This document shows positions 50,300 to 60,320 of a stretch of 64,000 bases of DNA, piece after piece. The position numbers and the translations under genes are program-made. The notes beneath the pieces are model-generated. The model saw only the letters and a list, made by a program, of their open reading frames with translations. It did no database searches and was not told where the DNA came from. Every line of letters starts with the position of its first letter. The stretch's first letter is position 1. Source of the DNA: Magnetovibrio sp. (GTDB lineage: Bacteria; Pseudomonadota; Alphaproteobacteria; Rhodospirillales_A; JABHCV01); assembly GCA_002717285.1 (NCBI GenBank), contig PBDF01000009.1:77838-141837 (forward strand), in the 5' to 3' direction.

Positions 50300-51980
50300 C
50301 TTGTTTCTAGCGCCATCTTTTATTCTCATATTAGGTGCTTTTACTTTTCCATTTGTAAGCAAATACTTACGCCCTTTTTTGCTTGTAGGACTTCCACTCC
50401 TTGCTCTTTATCAAACTTGGTCATACGATTTAGGAAGCGAACTCACTATCACATTTCTTGATTATAACCTAATACCCATAAGGTTAGATGCCCTAAGTCG
50501 ATTGTTTGCAACCATCTTTACAATTATGGCTGCTGTTGGTGGCCTTTATGCCATAAATCAGAAAAGCATTATTGAGCTTGTAGCTGCCTTCATCTACGCA
50601 GGAAGTGCTGTAGGCGTAACAATGGCAGGTGATTTGATAACAGTTTTTATCTTTTGGGAAAGCATGGCTATTGCATCAACACTAATAATTTGGTCTGCCA
50701 AAACTGCCACAGCTTACAAGGCTTCAATGCGCTACATAATAATACACTTGTTTGGCGGTGTCATTCTCATGGCAGGAATCGTTTGGTTGGAAGCTAGTAC
50801 CGGGTCTATTGAATTTACAAAACTGCATACTTCTAGTCCGGCAAGCTGGCTGATCCTGATTGGTTTTCTACTAAATGCAGGAGCACCCCCTTTTTCTGCA
50901 TGGCTTCCCGATGCTTACCCCGAAACCTCATATTCTGGTGCTGTTTTTCTATCAGCGTTTACAACAAAAACTGCTGTTTATGTATTGATAAGAGGGTTCC
51001 CCGGTGAAGAAGCACTTATATATATTGGGTTGTACATGATTTTCTACGGCATCATCTATGCTCTTTTAGAAAATGATATGCGGAGAATCCTCGCTTATTC
51101 AATTGTCAACCAAGTAGGCTTTATGATTACCGGCATTGGCATTGGTACAGAAATGGCACTAAATGGAGCAGCTGCTCATGCTTTCACCCACATCATATAC
51201 AAAGCCTTATTATTAATGAGTGCCGGTTCTGTCCTATATGCAACTGGCAAACGCAAGTGTACTGATCTTGGTGGTCTTTTTAGGACCATGCCGTTGACTA
51301 TGGTATGTGGCACCATCGGGGCACTGTCTATTTCGTCTTTTCCCCTAACTTCTGGATTTATCTCCAAGTCTTTGATCTCCCAAGCAGCAGCAAATGGGCA
51401 GCTACTGATTGTATGGCTGTCTTTAACTGCCGCCTCAGCTGGAGTTTTCCTACACGCTGGGATCAAATTTCCTTGGTTTGTATTTTTCCAAAAAGACTCG
51501 GGACTTCGCCCACCAGAGCCACCAAAGAACATGCGTATTGCGATGGTCATTTTGGCTATCTTATGTATTGCCCTCGGGATACTACCTGAATTATTGTATG
51601 CGTTGCTACCGTACCAAGTAGATTACTTACCCTATACTGCTGATCATGTCATTAAAATGCTACAACTTTTGCTATTTTCGGGATTAGCTTTTTTCATTAT
51701 GTTGCCAATGATGAAGCGGACCTTGACTATCTCACTTGATTTCGACTGGTTTTACAGATACGTCGGGGTTGAATTGAATAGTTTTTTGATAAAAGTGCTA
51801 GGATCTACAATCACAAAATCTAAGCACTCTTTAGGTCAACAGCTTTCATTATATAAGAGGGTAATACTACGCTACTTGAAAATAATTGGAACTCTGGTAA
51901 AGACAACAGCACTAAGCTCAATGGTTCAGTGGGTAACTATATTGTTAAGTGTATATCTCGTAGTTTTTCTTTTTTTATAA
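50292..51980 (+). CDS. Third antiporter-like subunit (NuoM/MrpD-type)
   Basis: 562 aa from ATG 50292, chosen because GGGGA lies 6 nt upstream. Motifs: FWESMAIASTLIIWSAKT, APPFSAWLPDAYPETSYSGAVFLSAFTTK, HAFTHIIYKALLLMSAGS and FPLTSGFISKSLI. The SGAVFLSAFTTK form is shared with complexes of the Mbh/Mrp and DabB-like groups. A longer C-terminus (about 110 residues, with extra helices near 460-480 and 540-560) sets it apart from mrpD. Last gene of the operon. Confidence 0.86.
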   Translation: MFSLFLAPSFILILGAFTFPFVSKYLRPFLLVGLPLLALYQTWSYDLGSELTITFLDYNLIPIRLDALSRLFATIFTIMAAVGGLYAINQKSIIELVAAFIYAGSAVGVTMAGDLITVFIFWESMAIASTLIIWSAKTATAYKASMRYIIIHLFGGVILMAGIVWLEASTGSIEFTKLHTSSPASWLILIGFLLNAGAPPFSAWLPDAYPETSYSGAVFLSAFTTKTAVYVLIRGFPGEEALIYIGLYMIFYGIIYALLENDMRRILAYSIVNQVGFMITGIGIGTEMALNGAAAHAFTHIIYKALLLMSAGSVLYATGKRKCTDLGGLFRTMPLTMVCGTIGALSISSFPLTSGFISKSLISQAAANGQLLIVWLSLTAASAGVFLHAGIKFPWFVFFQKDSGLRPPEPPKNMRIAMVILAILCIALGILPELLYALLPYQVDYLPYTADHVIKMLQLLLFSGLAFFIMLPMMKRTLTISLDFDWFYRYVGVELNSFLIKVLGSTITKSKHSLGQQLSLYKRVILRYLKIIGTLVKTTALSSMVQWVTILLSVYLVVFLFL

Positions 51981-51988
51981 ATAACTCA

Positions 51989-52005
51989 GAGAAGTATCAC
52001 TTCTC
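51989..52005. other. Perfect 7-bp hairpin after the mrp operon
   Basis: GAGAAGT-ATC-ACTTCTC just below the last mrp stop. It is followed on the plus strand by six A rather than T, so it is not a standard intrinsic terminator; it may protect the 3' end of the transcript. Confidence 0.35.
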
Positions 52006-52037
52006 AAAAAAGTTATGTCTAATAAAAATATAAAGCC

Positions 52038-52529
52038 ATGCCCAATAACTTGTCTAAAGACACAAAAAATTACATCACACCTGAGGGTTTAGAGCGCCTT
52101 CAGGCTGAATTCACCTTTTTAAAAAGAATAGAACGCCCAAAAATAGTCGAGACAGTATCTTGGGCAGCAAGCAATGGTGATAGGTCAGAAAATGGTGACT
52201 ATATCTACGGCAAACAAAAATTACGCCAAATTGATAGCCGCTTGCGTTTTTTAATAAAGCGTATGGACAATGCAGAAGTAGTAGACCCCGAAAAACAGAA
52301 GAATCACGCACAGGTTTTTTTTGGGGCAACTGTCACTTACAAAAACTCTAAGAATATAAAATATAAAGTTAAAATCGTTGGTGTTGATGAAGCGCGTCAG
52401 GAGCAAAATGAAATCAGCTTGATCTCGCCGGTTGCTCAAGCACTAATGAAGGCTTGGGACGGAGAAGTCGTAACAATGAAAACACCAAATGGGGATGACA
52501 AATTAGAAATTCTAAAGATCGAGTATTAG
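52038..52529 (+). CDS. greB: Transcription elongation factor GreB
   Basis: 163 aa; rescues backtracked RNA polymerase by stimulating transcript cleavage. The coiled-coil tip has the catalytic acidic pair in NGDRSENGDYIYGKQKLRQID, which distinguishes GreB from GreA. FKBP-like C-terminal domain with NEISLISPVAQALMKAWDG. It follows the mrp operon by 57 bp. Confidence 0.93.
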   Translation: MPNNLSKDTKNYITPEGLERLQAEFTFLKRIERPKIVETVSWAASNGDRSENGDYIYGKQKLRQIDSRLRFLIKRMDNAEVVDPEKQKNHAQVFFGATVTYKNSKNIKYKVKIVGVDEARQEQNEISLISPVAQALMKAWDGEVVTMKTPNGDDKLEILKIEY

Positions 52530-52731
52530 GTCTTAAGAACCTATATCTTATATGGTTTATTGATACGTCAGTTATTTTTTTTAATTGCAGGTAACTTCGA
52601 AAGAAAAGAATCTGTGATGTTTTCTGTATACAATTACGTGAACTCAATTCACATATATGCTTTGATGTAGGATCTTTTCTAGGTTAATTCTCAAGCTAAT
52701 TGTTGCAAAAAAATTAAGTGGACGACTTTCT

Positions 52732-53283
52732 TTACGAACCTGGTACCCAGTTTTTTACAGCAACAGGTCGTCCAGACTGAGAGCGCATCATTTTTGGCTT
52801 CTTGATCTGAGAGGATAAGGGAAGACTTTTTTCCCTCGCAAATGATAATAACATATCTTTGAGAGTAATTTCTGTGCGGGCACCCTTTACCAAGGCTTGT
52901 TTAAACGCATGACTTTCCTGACACATTTTGGATAAACTATCTGACGTTTTACGCCCAAAGCGCTCCCAAATATTGGAGAGGAATTGTTCCACGCCCGCTG
53001 GGAGAAGAACCTCAGATTCCATATTTGGGCGACCCTTTGCAAATGCCCTATATATATTTGGTTCTATAGGACCCATCTCTTCTGCGATAAATACTGCTGG
53101 CATTAGCTTACAACCCTCAAAGGCAACTACATAAAAGCCCTGAGCCAAGTAAAGCAGGCGATGTAATTTTTGTGGTTGCAAATATTCGTTTTGTTCGAGT
53201 GCTTTATCTGAAAACCAAAGTGCTACATCAAAAGTCGAATCCACAACACATATTGTTCCTTGTTTAGTATCCATAAAATACAC
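52732..53283 (-). CDS. Panacea-domain (DUF4065 / SocA-like) protein
   Basis: 183 aa. The domain is seen in DVALWFSDKALE, QKLHRLLYLAQGFYVV, FIAEEMGPIEPNIYRAF and ALVKGARTEI. Members include the antitoxin/proteolytic adaptor SocA of Caulobacter and phage-linked GepA; Panacea domains often act as antitoxins. No toxin gene is adjacent. C-terminal 30 residues are basic. Upstream DNA carries paired direct repeats. Confidence 0.8.
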   Translation of the reverse strand: MYFMDTKQGTICVVDSTFDVALWFSDKALEQNEYLQPQKLHRLLYLAQGFYVVAFEGCKLMPAVFIAEEMGPIEPNIYRAFAKGRPNMESEVLLPAGVEQFLSNIWERFGRKTSDSLSKMCQESHAFKQALVKGARTEITLKDMLLSFAREKSLPLSSQIKKPKMMRSQSGRPVAVKNWVPGS

Positions 53284-53737
53284 ACTTTGGTTACTTCTTT
53301 TACGAGTTCTCTCAATCTAACGTTAAAGCACAAATAAATAGTTAACGATGAATAGTTAATGAAATACTATTAAAACTACTCGCCAAAATTAACACCAAAT
53401 CGATCAATCGACACTATGAAAATATTGAAAAGAGACACTAATTCTTTTACGAGAGCACACACTCCAATTGAGCAATCAGGCCAATCAAACCTAAATATCT
53501 TTTCATATTAAAGTAGCGCCATTCTGGTTATCTTTTCCCTAAAAATTCAAAACAATATAAGTCTAAACTGAGTGTCAACCTTATTTGCGTTACCTGCATG
53601 TAACAACCACTTTGAATAATATGCAAGGCATCCATAAGTAGGCTTAGGATTTCTATTAATGCATAATCTGATAGAGAAAATTGTGAAATTTTGAGGTTAT
53701 ACTAACCTGTAATATTTATTCTTTGAAAAACAATGAA
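53284..53737. other. Intergenic region with two sets of direct repeats
   Basis: Upstream of the Panacea gene. The 12-mer TTCTTTTACGAG occurs at 53295-53306 and 53442-53453; the 9-mer AATAGTTAA occurs at 53337-53345 and 53351-53359 (14-bp period). No convincing gene seen. Confidence 0.4.
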
Positions 53738-54157
53738 CTAAAGCCTCAAGCTTAATTTAGCTCCACGTGGTAAATTTTTCCCACTAATTAACAATATGTT
53801 GCTTTCATACGTATCAATTGCCCTAGCTACCAAATTTGCCAATCCTTTTGAACGAGTGCTTTGTACTCTATCACTTCTAAAATCCACATCCTCAAAAATA
53901 TTAGCAAACATTTGAGTTGAACCAGCATAATCGACAAAGGCGGATACTTGTCTACCTCTACTACGACTGTAATTTGTTTGGTCTTCCTGTTGATATAAGA
54001 GCGCATCATTGAAAAGTACGCTATCCTGAGCAATGGACCCAGTTTCTTCAACAGGATTTATATCTGAACTAGATACAGTATGCAGGCCTCCCTGCAAACG
54101 CCCTGAAGACACGTTTGTGGAAACAAAAGCAGGAATATTTCTTGGTATCTGAGCCAT
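53738..54157 (-). CDS. Uncharacterised 139-aa protein
   Basis: Begins MAQIPRNIPAFVSTNVSSGRL, with a low-complexity Ser/Asn/Gln-rich N-terminal half that is probably disordered, and a more ordered end (GLANLVARAIDTYESNILL). No signal peptide, no membrane helix, no cysteine. I do not recognise it. It stands alone, about 175 bp from the hydrolase gene. Confidence 0.55.
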   Translation of the reverse strand: MAQIPRNIPAFVSTNVSSGRLQGGLHTVSSSDINPVEETGSIAQDSVLFNDALLYQQEDQTNYSRSRGRQVSAFVDYAGSTQMFANIFEDVDFRSDRVQSTRSKGLANLVARAIDTYESNILLISGKNLPRGAKLSLRL

Positions 54158-54333
54158 TCTAAAAAATGCCTAATCCAATTCAACTAAAATCAATATCCGT
54201 CAGCCAAGTTCAAAGAGCAAGGCTAAAAATTCAAGCGACTAGTTAAAATACTACACAATTGAGCTAGGATCTTTAAAAATCCTTTCACACCTTAGTGGAA
54301 AAGAACAATATTTCAATGGCCGTTGCACTTTCC

Positions 54334-55176
54334 CTACTCAACGTTTGAACTTGGAGGTATAATCTGCCAAATAAAACTTACACTTAGTTTACCCGCACCA
54401 AAATCAAAAAGATCGTTATGTCCAGCACCTTTAAACCAGTTGCTCTGCTTTGGCATCAGAGCTTTTTCAAACAAATTCTTACCTAAACTAATAGGTATTG
54501 TTTTATCTTGATCCCCATGAAAAACAAAAACTGGAGCTTTTACCTTGTCTATATGTAACGACTGTTCAAATTTGTCTTTCAATAACCATTTAATAGGAAC
54601 AAAAGGATAATGGTATTTAGCAACAGAGGTTAGAGATGGAAACGGTGCTTCCAAAATTAAACCTGAAGCTGGTGAACCCATTCTTGCAAGCTCAGAGGCT
54701 AGATTTGTTGCTACTGCCGTGCCCAATGACTCACCATATATAATTAAGGGGCGTTCAGTATCATTTGTCTTGTCAAGAAATGATAATGCTGCAAGAGCAT
54801 CTGCATATAGGCCCTCCTCAGTTGGCTTACCCGAGTTTGTGCTAAAGCCTCGATAACCAACAAGCAAAACACCAAACCCTTCATCTAGAAAAGGCCTAAC
54901 CTTATGCCCTCTTGAACCAATGTTTCCAGCATTTCCGTGAAGATAAATAACAATTGGTAAATTTGGTTGCCCTACTGCATACCAAGACAATAATTCTAAA
55001 CCGTCAGCGCTCCGAGCTTTTACTGGCTTCATCATGCCAAGATCACTAGATGCCACGTCTACGGCTGATTTGTCAGGATGGTACAGTAAGCTTGATTGGA
55101 AGAAAAAAAGAAAGGCAACGAAAAGAAAGTAAGCACCCAATGCGATAGCAGTTACTGAAAAAAAAAATACGCCCAC
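54334..55176 (-). CDS. Alpha/beta hydrolase, BEM46/YfhR-like, membrane-anchored
   Basis: 280 aa. N-terminal helix (about residues 4-27) anchors the domain. Oxyanion region IYLHGNAGNIGSRG, nucleophile GESLGTAVA, acid FHGDQDKTIP and His GAGHNDLFD make a complete triad. BEM46-like serine hydrolases are thioesterase/esterase-like with unclear substrates. It is 3 nt downstream of the glycine-zipper lipoprotein gene and in one operon with it. Confidence 0.88.
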   Translation of the reverse strand: MGVFFFSVTAIALGAYFLFVAFLFFFQSSLLYHPDKSAVDVASSDLGMMKPVKARSADGLELLSWYAVGQPNLPIVIYLHGNAGNIGSRGHKVRPFLDEGFGVLLVGYRGFSTNSGKPTEEGLYADALAALSFLDKTNDTERPLIIYGESLGTAVATNLASELARMGSPASGLILEAPFPSLTSVAKYHYPFVPIKWLLKDKFEQSLHIDKVKAPVFVFHGDQDKTIPISLGKNLFEKALMPKQSNWFKGAGHNDLFDFGAGKLSVSFIWQIIPPSSNVE

Positions 55177-55179
55177 CGA

Positions 55180-55713
55180 TCAGCCAATATTTTCACTTAA
55201 TGATCGCCAAGAACCGTCTTTTTGTTGACAGGCAATCCCTCTCTGATGAGCAATCACGCCTTTTGGGTTTCCTCGTGTTTTTAGAGCTAGCGTTGATCTA
55301 TAATTTCTGCAAGTTCGCCCATTGATTGCAATGAAGGTTTTTGTAGGCGTGAAAATGCCGCTATTCCCCGTTTCAGGATTTACCCAATCACTAACCTCAC
55401 CATTGATAGCTGTACTTAGTGCAACTCGAGCATTGTTGTCATATGCTTGTTGGTCCGATGGATATAGAATTGTGCCAGCATCGTAGCCAATATTAGCACC
55501 TCCAAATGCGCCAGCAATTATAAATAGTCTCTGACCTAAACCACCTCCAAATTCGGCACCAGTATAACCACCAGCAACAGCACCTATAACTGCACCAGTC
55601 AAGCCTCCTACATTAGCTTTTTGCATATCTAAACCACCGCACGCCGCTAGTGCAAAAACATATGAAACTAGCATGGTTTTTTTCAGCAAAATTATGATCT
55701 TTGTCCTTTGCAT
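55180..55713 (-). CDS. 17-kDa surface-antigen-like glycine-zipper lipoprotein
   Basis: 177 aa. Signal peptide with lipobox LAAC at about residues 22-25, then a glycine-zipper stretch (GLTGAVIGAVAGGYTGAEFGGG) as in rickettsial 17-kDa antigen, and a C-terminal domain with NGRTCRNYRS and ACQQKDGSWRS. Likely in the outer membrane. Middle gene of a three-gene operon, 6 nt below the 126-aa lipoprotein gene. Confidence 0.85.
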   Translation of the reverse strand: MQRTKIIILLKKTMLVSYVFALAACGGLDMQKANVGGLTGAVIGAVAGGYTGAEFGGGLGQRLFIIAGAFGGANIGYDAGTILYPSDQQAYDNNARVALSTAINGEVSDWVNPETGNSGIFTPTKTFIAINGRTCRNYRSTLALKTRGNPKGVIAHQRGIACQQKDGSWRSLSENIG

Positions 55714-55719
55714 AACACT

Positions 55720-56100
55720 CTAATACCTAAATTTAATTCCATCGTAGTTCATAATTGCACCTTTGGGAATACCCTGATTGTAATAGCCCTCATCAGTTTT
55801 TTTATCTCCCATACATGTGTAAGAAGCAGACATGTGGGCCGTTATTGGGCAAATGCCATAATCCTGTTTTAAGAAACTCGCAGACTTCCCATAGCGCTTA
55901 CATTCATCAAGAGCCAGTTTTACTATCTCATCTGGTGTAGAATTAAAGGTATTATAACAAATAACCACTTGGGAAATATCTGTAATTGTTCTACCAAAGT
56001 CATCGGATGACCTATTATACTGGTCTGCTCTATGCACATACGGTGATGTTGAACAGGCGGATATTAAAATTAATACCTTGACATAAATAAAAAATCTCAT
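55720..56100 (-). CDS. Uncharacterised small lipoprotein (126 aa)
   Basis: Signal peptide with lipobox ISAC (residues about 13-16), then a hydrophilic domain with three further cysteines (ICYNTF, LDECKRYG, GICPITAH) and one in SYTCMGD that could form disulfides in the periplasm. No family recognised. First gene of the operon with the glycine-zipper lipoprotein and the hydrolase. Confidence 0.7.
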   Translation of the reverse strand: MRFFIYVKVLILISACSTSPYVHRADQYNRSSDDFGRTITDISQVVICYNTFNSTPDEIVKLALDECKRYGKSASFLKQDYGICPITAHMSASYTCMGDKKTDEGYYNQGIPKGAIMNYDGIKFRY

Positions 56101-56640
56101 TGAAATTATGGGCCTATTTGTTTCTCATTAATCCAATAATTAGTCTTCTTTGTGCAGCGACATCAAGGCTATACTTTTGTTTAACAAAGTTTAAAAAAAT
56201 TTTCCAGAAAGGTAATTCGAAATAAATAATTTAGAGCTCATTATACTGGCTTCGCTGTTAAGTCCCAATTACATAAAGAGCTCCTAATGATTAAAAAAAT
56301 ACATACTAAATTTGTAATCTGGTGGAATATAGGTTGTGTACAAGGCTAGTTGGAACAGAAAGAACCCAATTGCGCCATATTAACTTCAATAGCACATATC
56401 CCTTTAATTTTTAAGCAGAAGTCCTTTAAAACTTGAAAACCCTCAAATATTGAAAAGCCTGCTTCAAATTTAAAAAAGAATACATGATTATAAGTCTGTG
56501 GTACGGTAAATAGAACAAAAAGATAAAAGAAATAGTGGACACTTTTGACTGATCAAGTTGGCATAAAAAAATAAGGTTTCAATACTCTTTTTTCTCTGAC
56601 CCTTAACCAGGTAGAAACGTGGCTTATATTTTTTAAAATA
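56101..56640. other. 540-bp AT-rich intergenic region, nothing recognised
   Basis: Lies between divergent genes (lipoprotein operon and the exported 221-aa protein). It presumably holds both promoters. No credible reading frame, RNA or repeat found by eye. Confidence 0.4.
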
Positions 56641-57306
56641 ATGATATTACGTATTTTTCTTATATTTGTGATAATTGAGTTATTATGCAGTGCTGCATAT
56701 GCCAAGGAACCCTTTAACATTATGGGCATCCAAATTGGTGATTCAATTGATTCTTTAAAAAAAGTATTTCCCGAAATAATAATCAAACCTAAATTAAATA
56801 TGGCCAACTGCAAGAACGAAGATTTTGTGATTCAGAATGGCTCAACTTTCACGGCATTTAAGGAAGGAAAAGATCGAACATATTCCTTTCATTTAATTTT
56901 TGTTAATGGCGTTCAGACTGTAACAAGAGCCAAATTTTCTTATGTTTCAACATCTGTTAGCAAAGAATTATTTTTATCAAGACTAAAAGAAAAATATGAC
57001 ATGACTGTTATTAACGAGGATAATCTTCATAAAGCCAAGTATGCAATGGCAGATTATGCTGCAATTAGCCATTTTGTTGTTCCAGAAGGACATTTTTTTA
57101 AAATTGAGGATGAGGATATTTTTAGACTTCAATACACGTCAATCGAAGCCAAACAAATTGAAGCTGGAAATTTAGTTCACACGATCGTCATTGAAAGTAG
57201 AAATTATAATAACTTAGATGAATTTCAACGCAAGTTAGGAAAAGAAGATAAAGCCAAAAAAGAAGAGGAATGTGGTAAAATGGAACTGAACATGTTGGGT
57301 TTTTAG
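56641..57306 (+). CDS. Exported protein of unknown function (221 aa)
   Basis: A cleavable signal peptide (MILRIFLIFVIIELLCSAAYA) precedes a mature domain starting KEPFNIMGIQIGDSID; the G-x-xIGDSID-SLK pattern is common in small periplasmic proteins. C-terminus charged (KEDKAKKEEEC). No ribosome site is clear before the ATG. No known domain. Confidence 0.65.
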   Translation: MILRIFLIFVIIELLCSAAYAKEPFNIMGIQIGDSIDSLKKVFPEIIIKPKLNMANCKNEDFVIQNGSTFTAFKEGKDRTYSFHLIFVNGVQTVTRAKFSYVSTSVSKELFLSRLKEKYDMTVINEDNLHKAKYAMADYAAISHFVVPEGHFFKIEDEDIFRLQYTSIEAKQIEAGNLVHTIVIESRNYNNLDEFQRKLGKEDKAKKEEECGKMELNMLGF

Positions 57307-57628
57307 AGGGTTTAAACCCTTACTTAAAGGACTTAACTTGCAAAATTTATTTCCGTGCAGGAGATCAGCAAAGCAAAGTGTAAATAGTTTATGCAGCACC
57401 TTTCTGACATTTCAGCCAATCTTGTTACACTTTAAACCCCAGGGAAAGCATAAAATTTAAGCTAATCCAGTTTCAACCAACTTAGCCCAATAGCTTGCGC
57501 CTATACTCAGAATATCTTAGTTCAATTACCGGCAATATCATTTCTTTATTAAAATTTTTGTCGTAACTATAAATCTTATCTTATGTTTCCTGTGGGTTAC
57601 ATAATTTTGACAAAAAGCTTATAAACAT
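57307..57628. other. Intergenic region before nadB
   Basis: Begins with a 14-bp perfect palindrome AGGGTTTAAACCCT (57307-57320) directly after the upstream stop codon. The rest is AT-rich. No clear promoter or NAD-responsive operator could be named. Confidence 0.35.
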
Positions 57629-59233
57629 ATGATGGATAATGAAATTATTTTTGATGTTTTGATAATTGGGAGCGGTGCCGCCGGTCTGGGACTAGCTCTG
57701 GACCTACCATCAGAAACTAAAGTGGCCATCATATCAAAAAGCCAGCTTGAAGAAGGCTCTACTTTTTATGCCCAAGGGGGCATTGCTGCAGTACTGGACG
57801 AGACTGACACTATCGACTCACACATTGAAGATACTGTCAACTCTGGTGCCGGATTGTGTGACGTTGATGCAGTCCGCTCAATTGTTGAAAGCGGACGCCA
57901 ATCTATTGAAAAACTTATTGATTATGGCGTTGAATTTAGTCGTGACAAAAGTACCGAAACAGGAAAGTTCACATATCACCTTACCCAGGAAGGTGGCCAT
58001 ACCCACCGCCGTGTCATTCATGCTGCTGACGCTACAGGCCGTGAAGTTGAGTCAACATTAGTACAACGTGTCAAAAAAAGACAAAACACAATACTGCTTG
58101 AATACCACAATGCCGTCGATTTGATATACACAACACGTGCAGATGGCTCAAAAGGACGTTGTATTGGGGCCTATGTTTTAAACATCGATGACAGAACTGT
58201 TAGAGCTTTCAGGGCACGTTCAGTAGCCCTTGCAACGGGCGGAGCATCGAAAGTGTATCTTTATACATCAAATCCTGATAGTTCAACAGGCGATGGTATT
58301 GCAATGGCACGTCGCGCTGGCTGTCGCATTGCTAATATGGAATTCACTCAGTTTCATCCAACCTGCCTTTACCACCCAGAAGCAAAGTCCTTCCTAATAA
58401 CAGAAGCTGTTCGTGGTGAAGGTGGCCGTTTGCTTTTAGCTGACGGCACACGCTTTATGGAAAATTTTGATGAACGTGGTGAATTAGCGCCACGTGACAT
58501 TGTCGCACGTGCTATCGACTACGAGATGAAACGAACAGGTAATGAATGTGTCTACCTGGATATTAGCCATAAACCAAAGGAATTGATTTTAGAGCTTTTT
58601 CCCAACGTATATAAACAGTGCCAAAAGTTTGGGTTTGATATTACTAAGCAGCCAATCCCTGTTGTTCCAGCAGCGCATTACACTTGTGGTGGTGTTGTGA
58701 CTGATTTAAATGGCCGTACGGACATTGATGGACTTTATGCAATAGGTGAAGTTGCCTACACAGGATTACACGGCGCTAACCGTATTGCCAGCAACTCCCT
58801 TCTTGAATGCTTAGTGCTTTCGGCCGCTGCGGCAAAAGATATAGTTACGCATCTGAGTGAAATTCCAGATCCACCGGAGCTTCCACTTTGGGATAAAAGC
58901 TTGGTCCGTGACTCGGACGAAGAAGTAGTTATTTCTCATAACTGGGAAGAACTTCGAAGATTCATGTGGGATTTCGTTGGAATAGTACGAACGAACAAAC
59001 GCCTTGAGCGAGCACAACACCGCATAGATCTTCTACTCAAGGAAATTGAGGACTATTACGGTAATTTCAACATCACTAATGATCTTTTAGAACTAAGAAA
59101 TTTAGCTTTGGTTGCAGATCTTATCATTCGCTCTGCACGCTTACGCAAAGAGAGTCGAGGACTACATTTCACTCTAGATTACCCTGAGGCAAAAAGCTCA
59201 TCTACCAGTCCGACGATACTTGAAGCGACATAA
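57629..59233 (+). CDS. nadB: L-aspartate oxidase NadB
   Basis: 534-aa FAD enzyme that turns aspartate into iminoaspartate, the first step of NAD synthesis. FAD site [17 protein letters not shown] near residue 10, [34 protein letters not shown] [18 protein letters not shown], and [13 protein letters not shown] are all diagnostic. The start is a double ATG (57629 or 57632) without an evident ribosome site. nadA and nadC are not here. The next gene begins 6 nt downstream. Confidence 0.95.
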   Translation: MMDNEIIFDVLIIGSGAAGLGLALDLPSETKVAIISKSQLEEGSTFYAQGGIAAVLDETDTIDSHIEDTVNSGAGLCDVDAVRSIVESGRQSIEKLIDYGVEFSRDKSTETGKFTYHLTQEGGHTHRRVIHAADATGREVESTLVQRVKKRQNTILLEYHNAVDLIYTTRADGSKGRCIGAYVLNIDDRTVRAFRARSVALATGGASKVYLYTSNPDSSTGDGIAMARRAGCRIANMEFTQFHPTCLYHPEAKSFLITEAVRGEGGRLLLADGTRFMENFDERGELAPRDIVARAIDYEMKRTGNECVYLDISHKPKELILELFPNVYKQCQKFGFDITKQPIPVVPAAHYTCGGVVTDLNGRTDIDGLYAIGEVAYTGLHGANRIASNSLLECLVLSAAAAKDIVTHLSEIPDPPELPLWDKSLVRDSDEEVVISHNWEELRRFMWDFVGIVRTNKRLERAQHRIDLLLKEIEDYYGNFNITNDLLELRNLALVADLIIRSARLRKESRGLHFTLDYPEAKSSSTSPTILEAT

Positions 59234-59239
59234 CAAACC

Positions 59240-59869
59240 ATGAATAAGAAGGGAAAACTTGTCGGTTATACTGCTTTAGTCACGGGGCTTTCCAACCCTT
59301 TGGGGTTTGAAATAGCAAAGTTTTTTGCAACCGAGGGTTGCCGATTACACATGGCTGATTACTATGAGCAACCACTCAAAGACTGTCTGAGAAAATTCAC
59401 AGAGCTATACAAAGTTGATGCAGAAATTCATCAGATAGATTTGTCTGAAGCAATTAATATTTCCGTTCTCGCCTTAGAATGCCAGGAAGCAAACATAATT
59501 ATAAATACATTTAAAGACCCAAAACAAGGTGACATTAGCCAACTTGAACTCGATGATTGGAAAAGCAGCTTTAACCTCACTCTCTTTCCAGCTATCAACT
59601 TGACACGAGAATTACTTGATAATCTTTACGAACAAGAGAGAGGTATCATAATTAATTTAGGTGGAGCCATTAGTGGAGTTGCTAATGAAAATTTGTGTAC
59701 AATTAGCGTTAATGCGGCTCTTCAGGCTTTCTCAAATAGTCTTGATAGCAGAACTAGAGCAGTTGGCATTCGCGTGTTGAGTTTTCTACCCGAAGCAAAT
59801 ACATGCATTGAGGAAAATGCTAGCTCATTAAAGCGTCTAATTTTAGAAAAACTATCTTCGTCTAGTTAG
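59240..59869 (+). CDS. SDR-fold protein lacking the catalytic Tyr-Lys
   Basis: 209 aa. Rossmann start ALVTGLSNPLGFEIAKFF is close to the SDR TGxxxGxG pattern, and the strand before the catalytic serine (GIIINLGGAISG) is kept. At the YxxxK position the sequence reads TISVNAALQAF, so Tyr and Lys are Thr and Asn, and the protein ends early. It is probably not an active dehydrogenase. Six nt after nadB, so likely cotranscribed. Confidence 0.7.
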   Translation: MNKKGKLVGYTALVTGLSNPLGFEIAKFFATEGCRLHMADYYEQPLKDCLRKFTELYKVDAEIHQIDLSEAINISVLALECQEANIIINTFKDPKQGDISQLELDDWKSSFNLTLFPAINLTRELLDNLYEQERGIIINLGGAISGVANENLCTISVNAALQAFSNSLDSRTRAVGIRVLSFLPEANTCIEENASSLKRLILEKLSSSS

Positions 59870-60320
59870 ACTCAGAAAAATAGTAATAGTTACTATACCC
59901 CACTTGTGGAATACAAATTCAATGTGTCCATGAAAATTTGGAAAAATAGTTTTCGTGAATAGATAAATACTTCAAGAATAATAAAAATACAGCTTGATAG
60001 AGATTCGTCATACTGTGGTAGGTCTAAGAGAACATTTACGTACAAAATATTGGCTTAAAAAATAGTGAAAGAGCCAGGGATGCTGGTAAAGTTCAATTTG
60101 GGTGCCACACAAAAATGTGTGATTTCTGATTAAACTAACTCAACTCCCTAGTTTCAAAGAAGAAACATAGACTTTTATATTTTAGGAAAACTAATAACCG
60201 CAAATAAGTCACAGAGTTCTTGCTCTTAAAGTTACTTGTTGGTTTAATGTAAAAAAGCAATCCGGCTTCTTAAGTTAGCGCAGCAATAAATAATAGAGCA
60301 TTTTTTTCCAAATATGCCCC
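59870..60320. other. Intergenic region, nothing recognised
   Basis: AT-rich, with one small perfect hairpin CACACA-AAAA-TGTGTG at 60106-60121 and no credible gene. Confidence 0.35.

Noticed and set aside
44552..51980. Membrane-bound hydrogenase or formate hydrogenlyase operon
   Set aside because: Gene order matches the Mrp module only; no NiFe subunits or formate dehydrogenase genes follow.
57307..57320. 14-bp palindrome after the exported-protein gene as a terminator
   Set aside because: It has no loop and no following T run; significance unclear.
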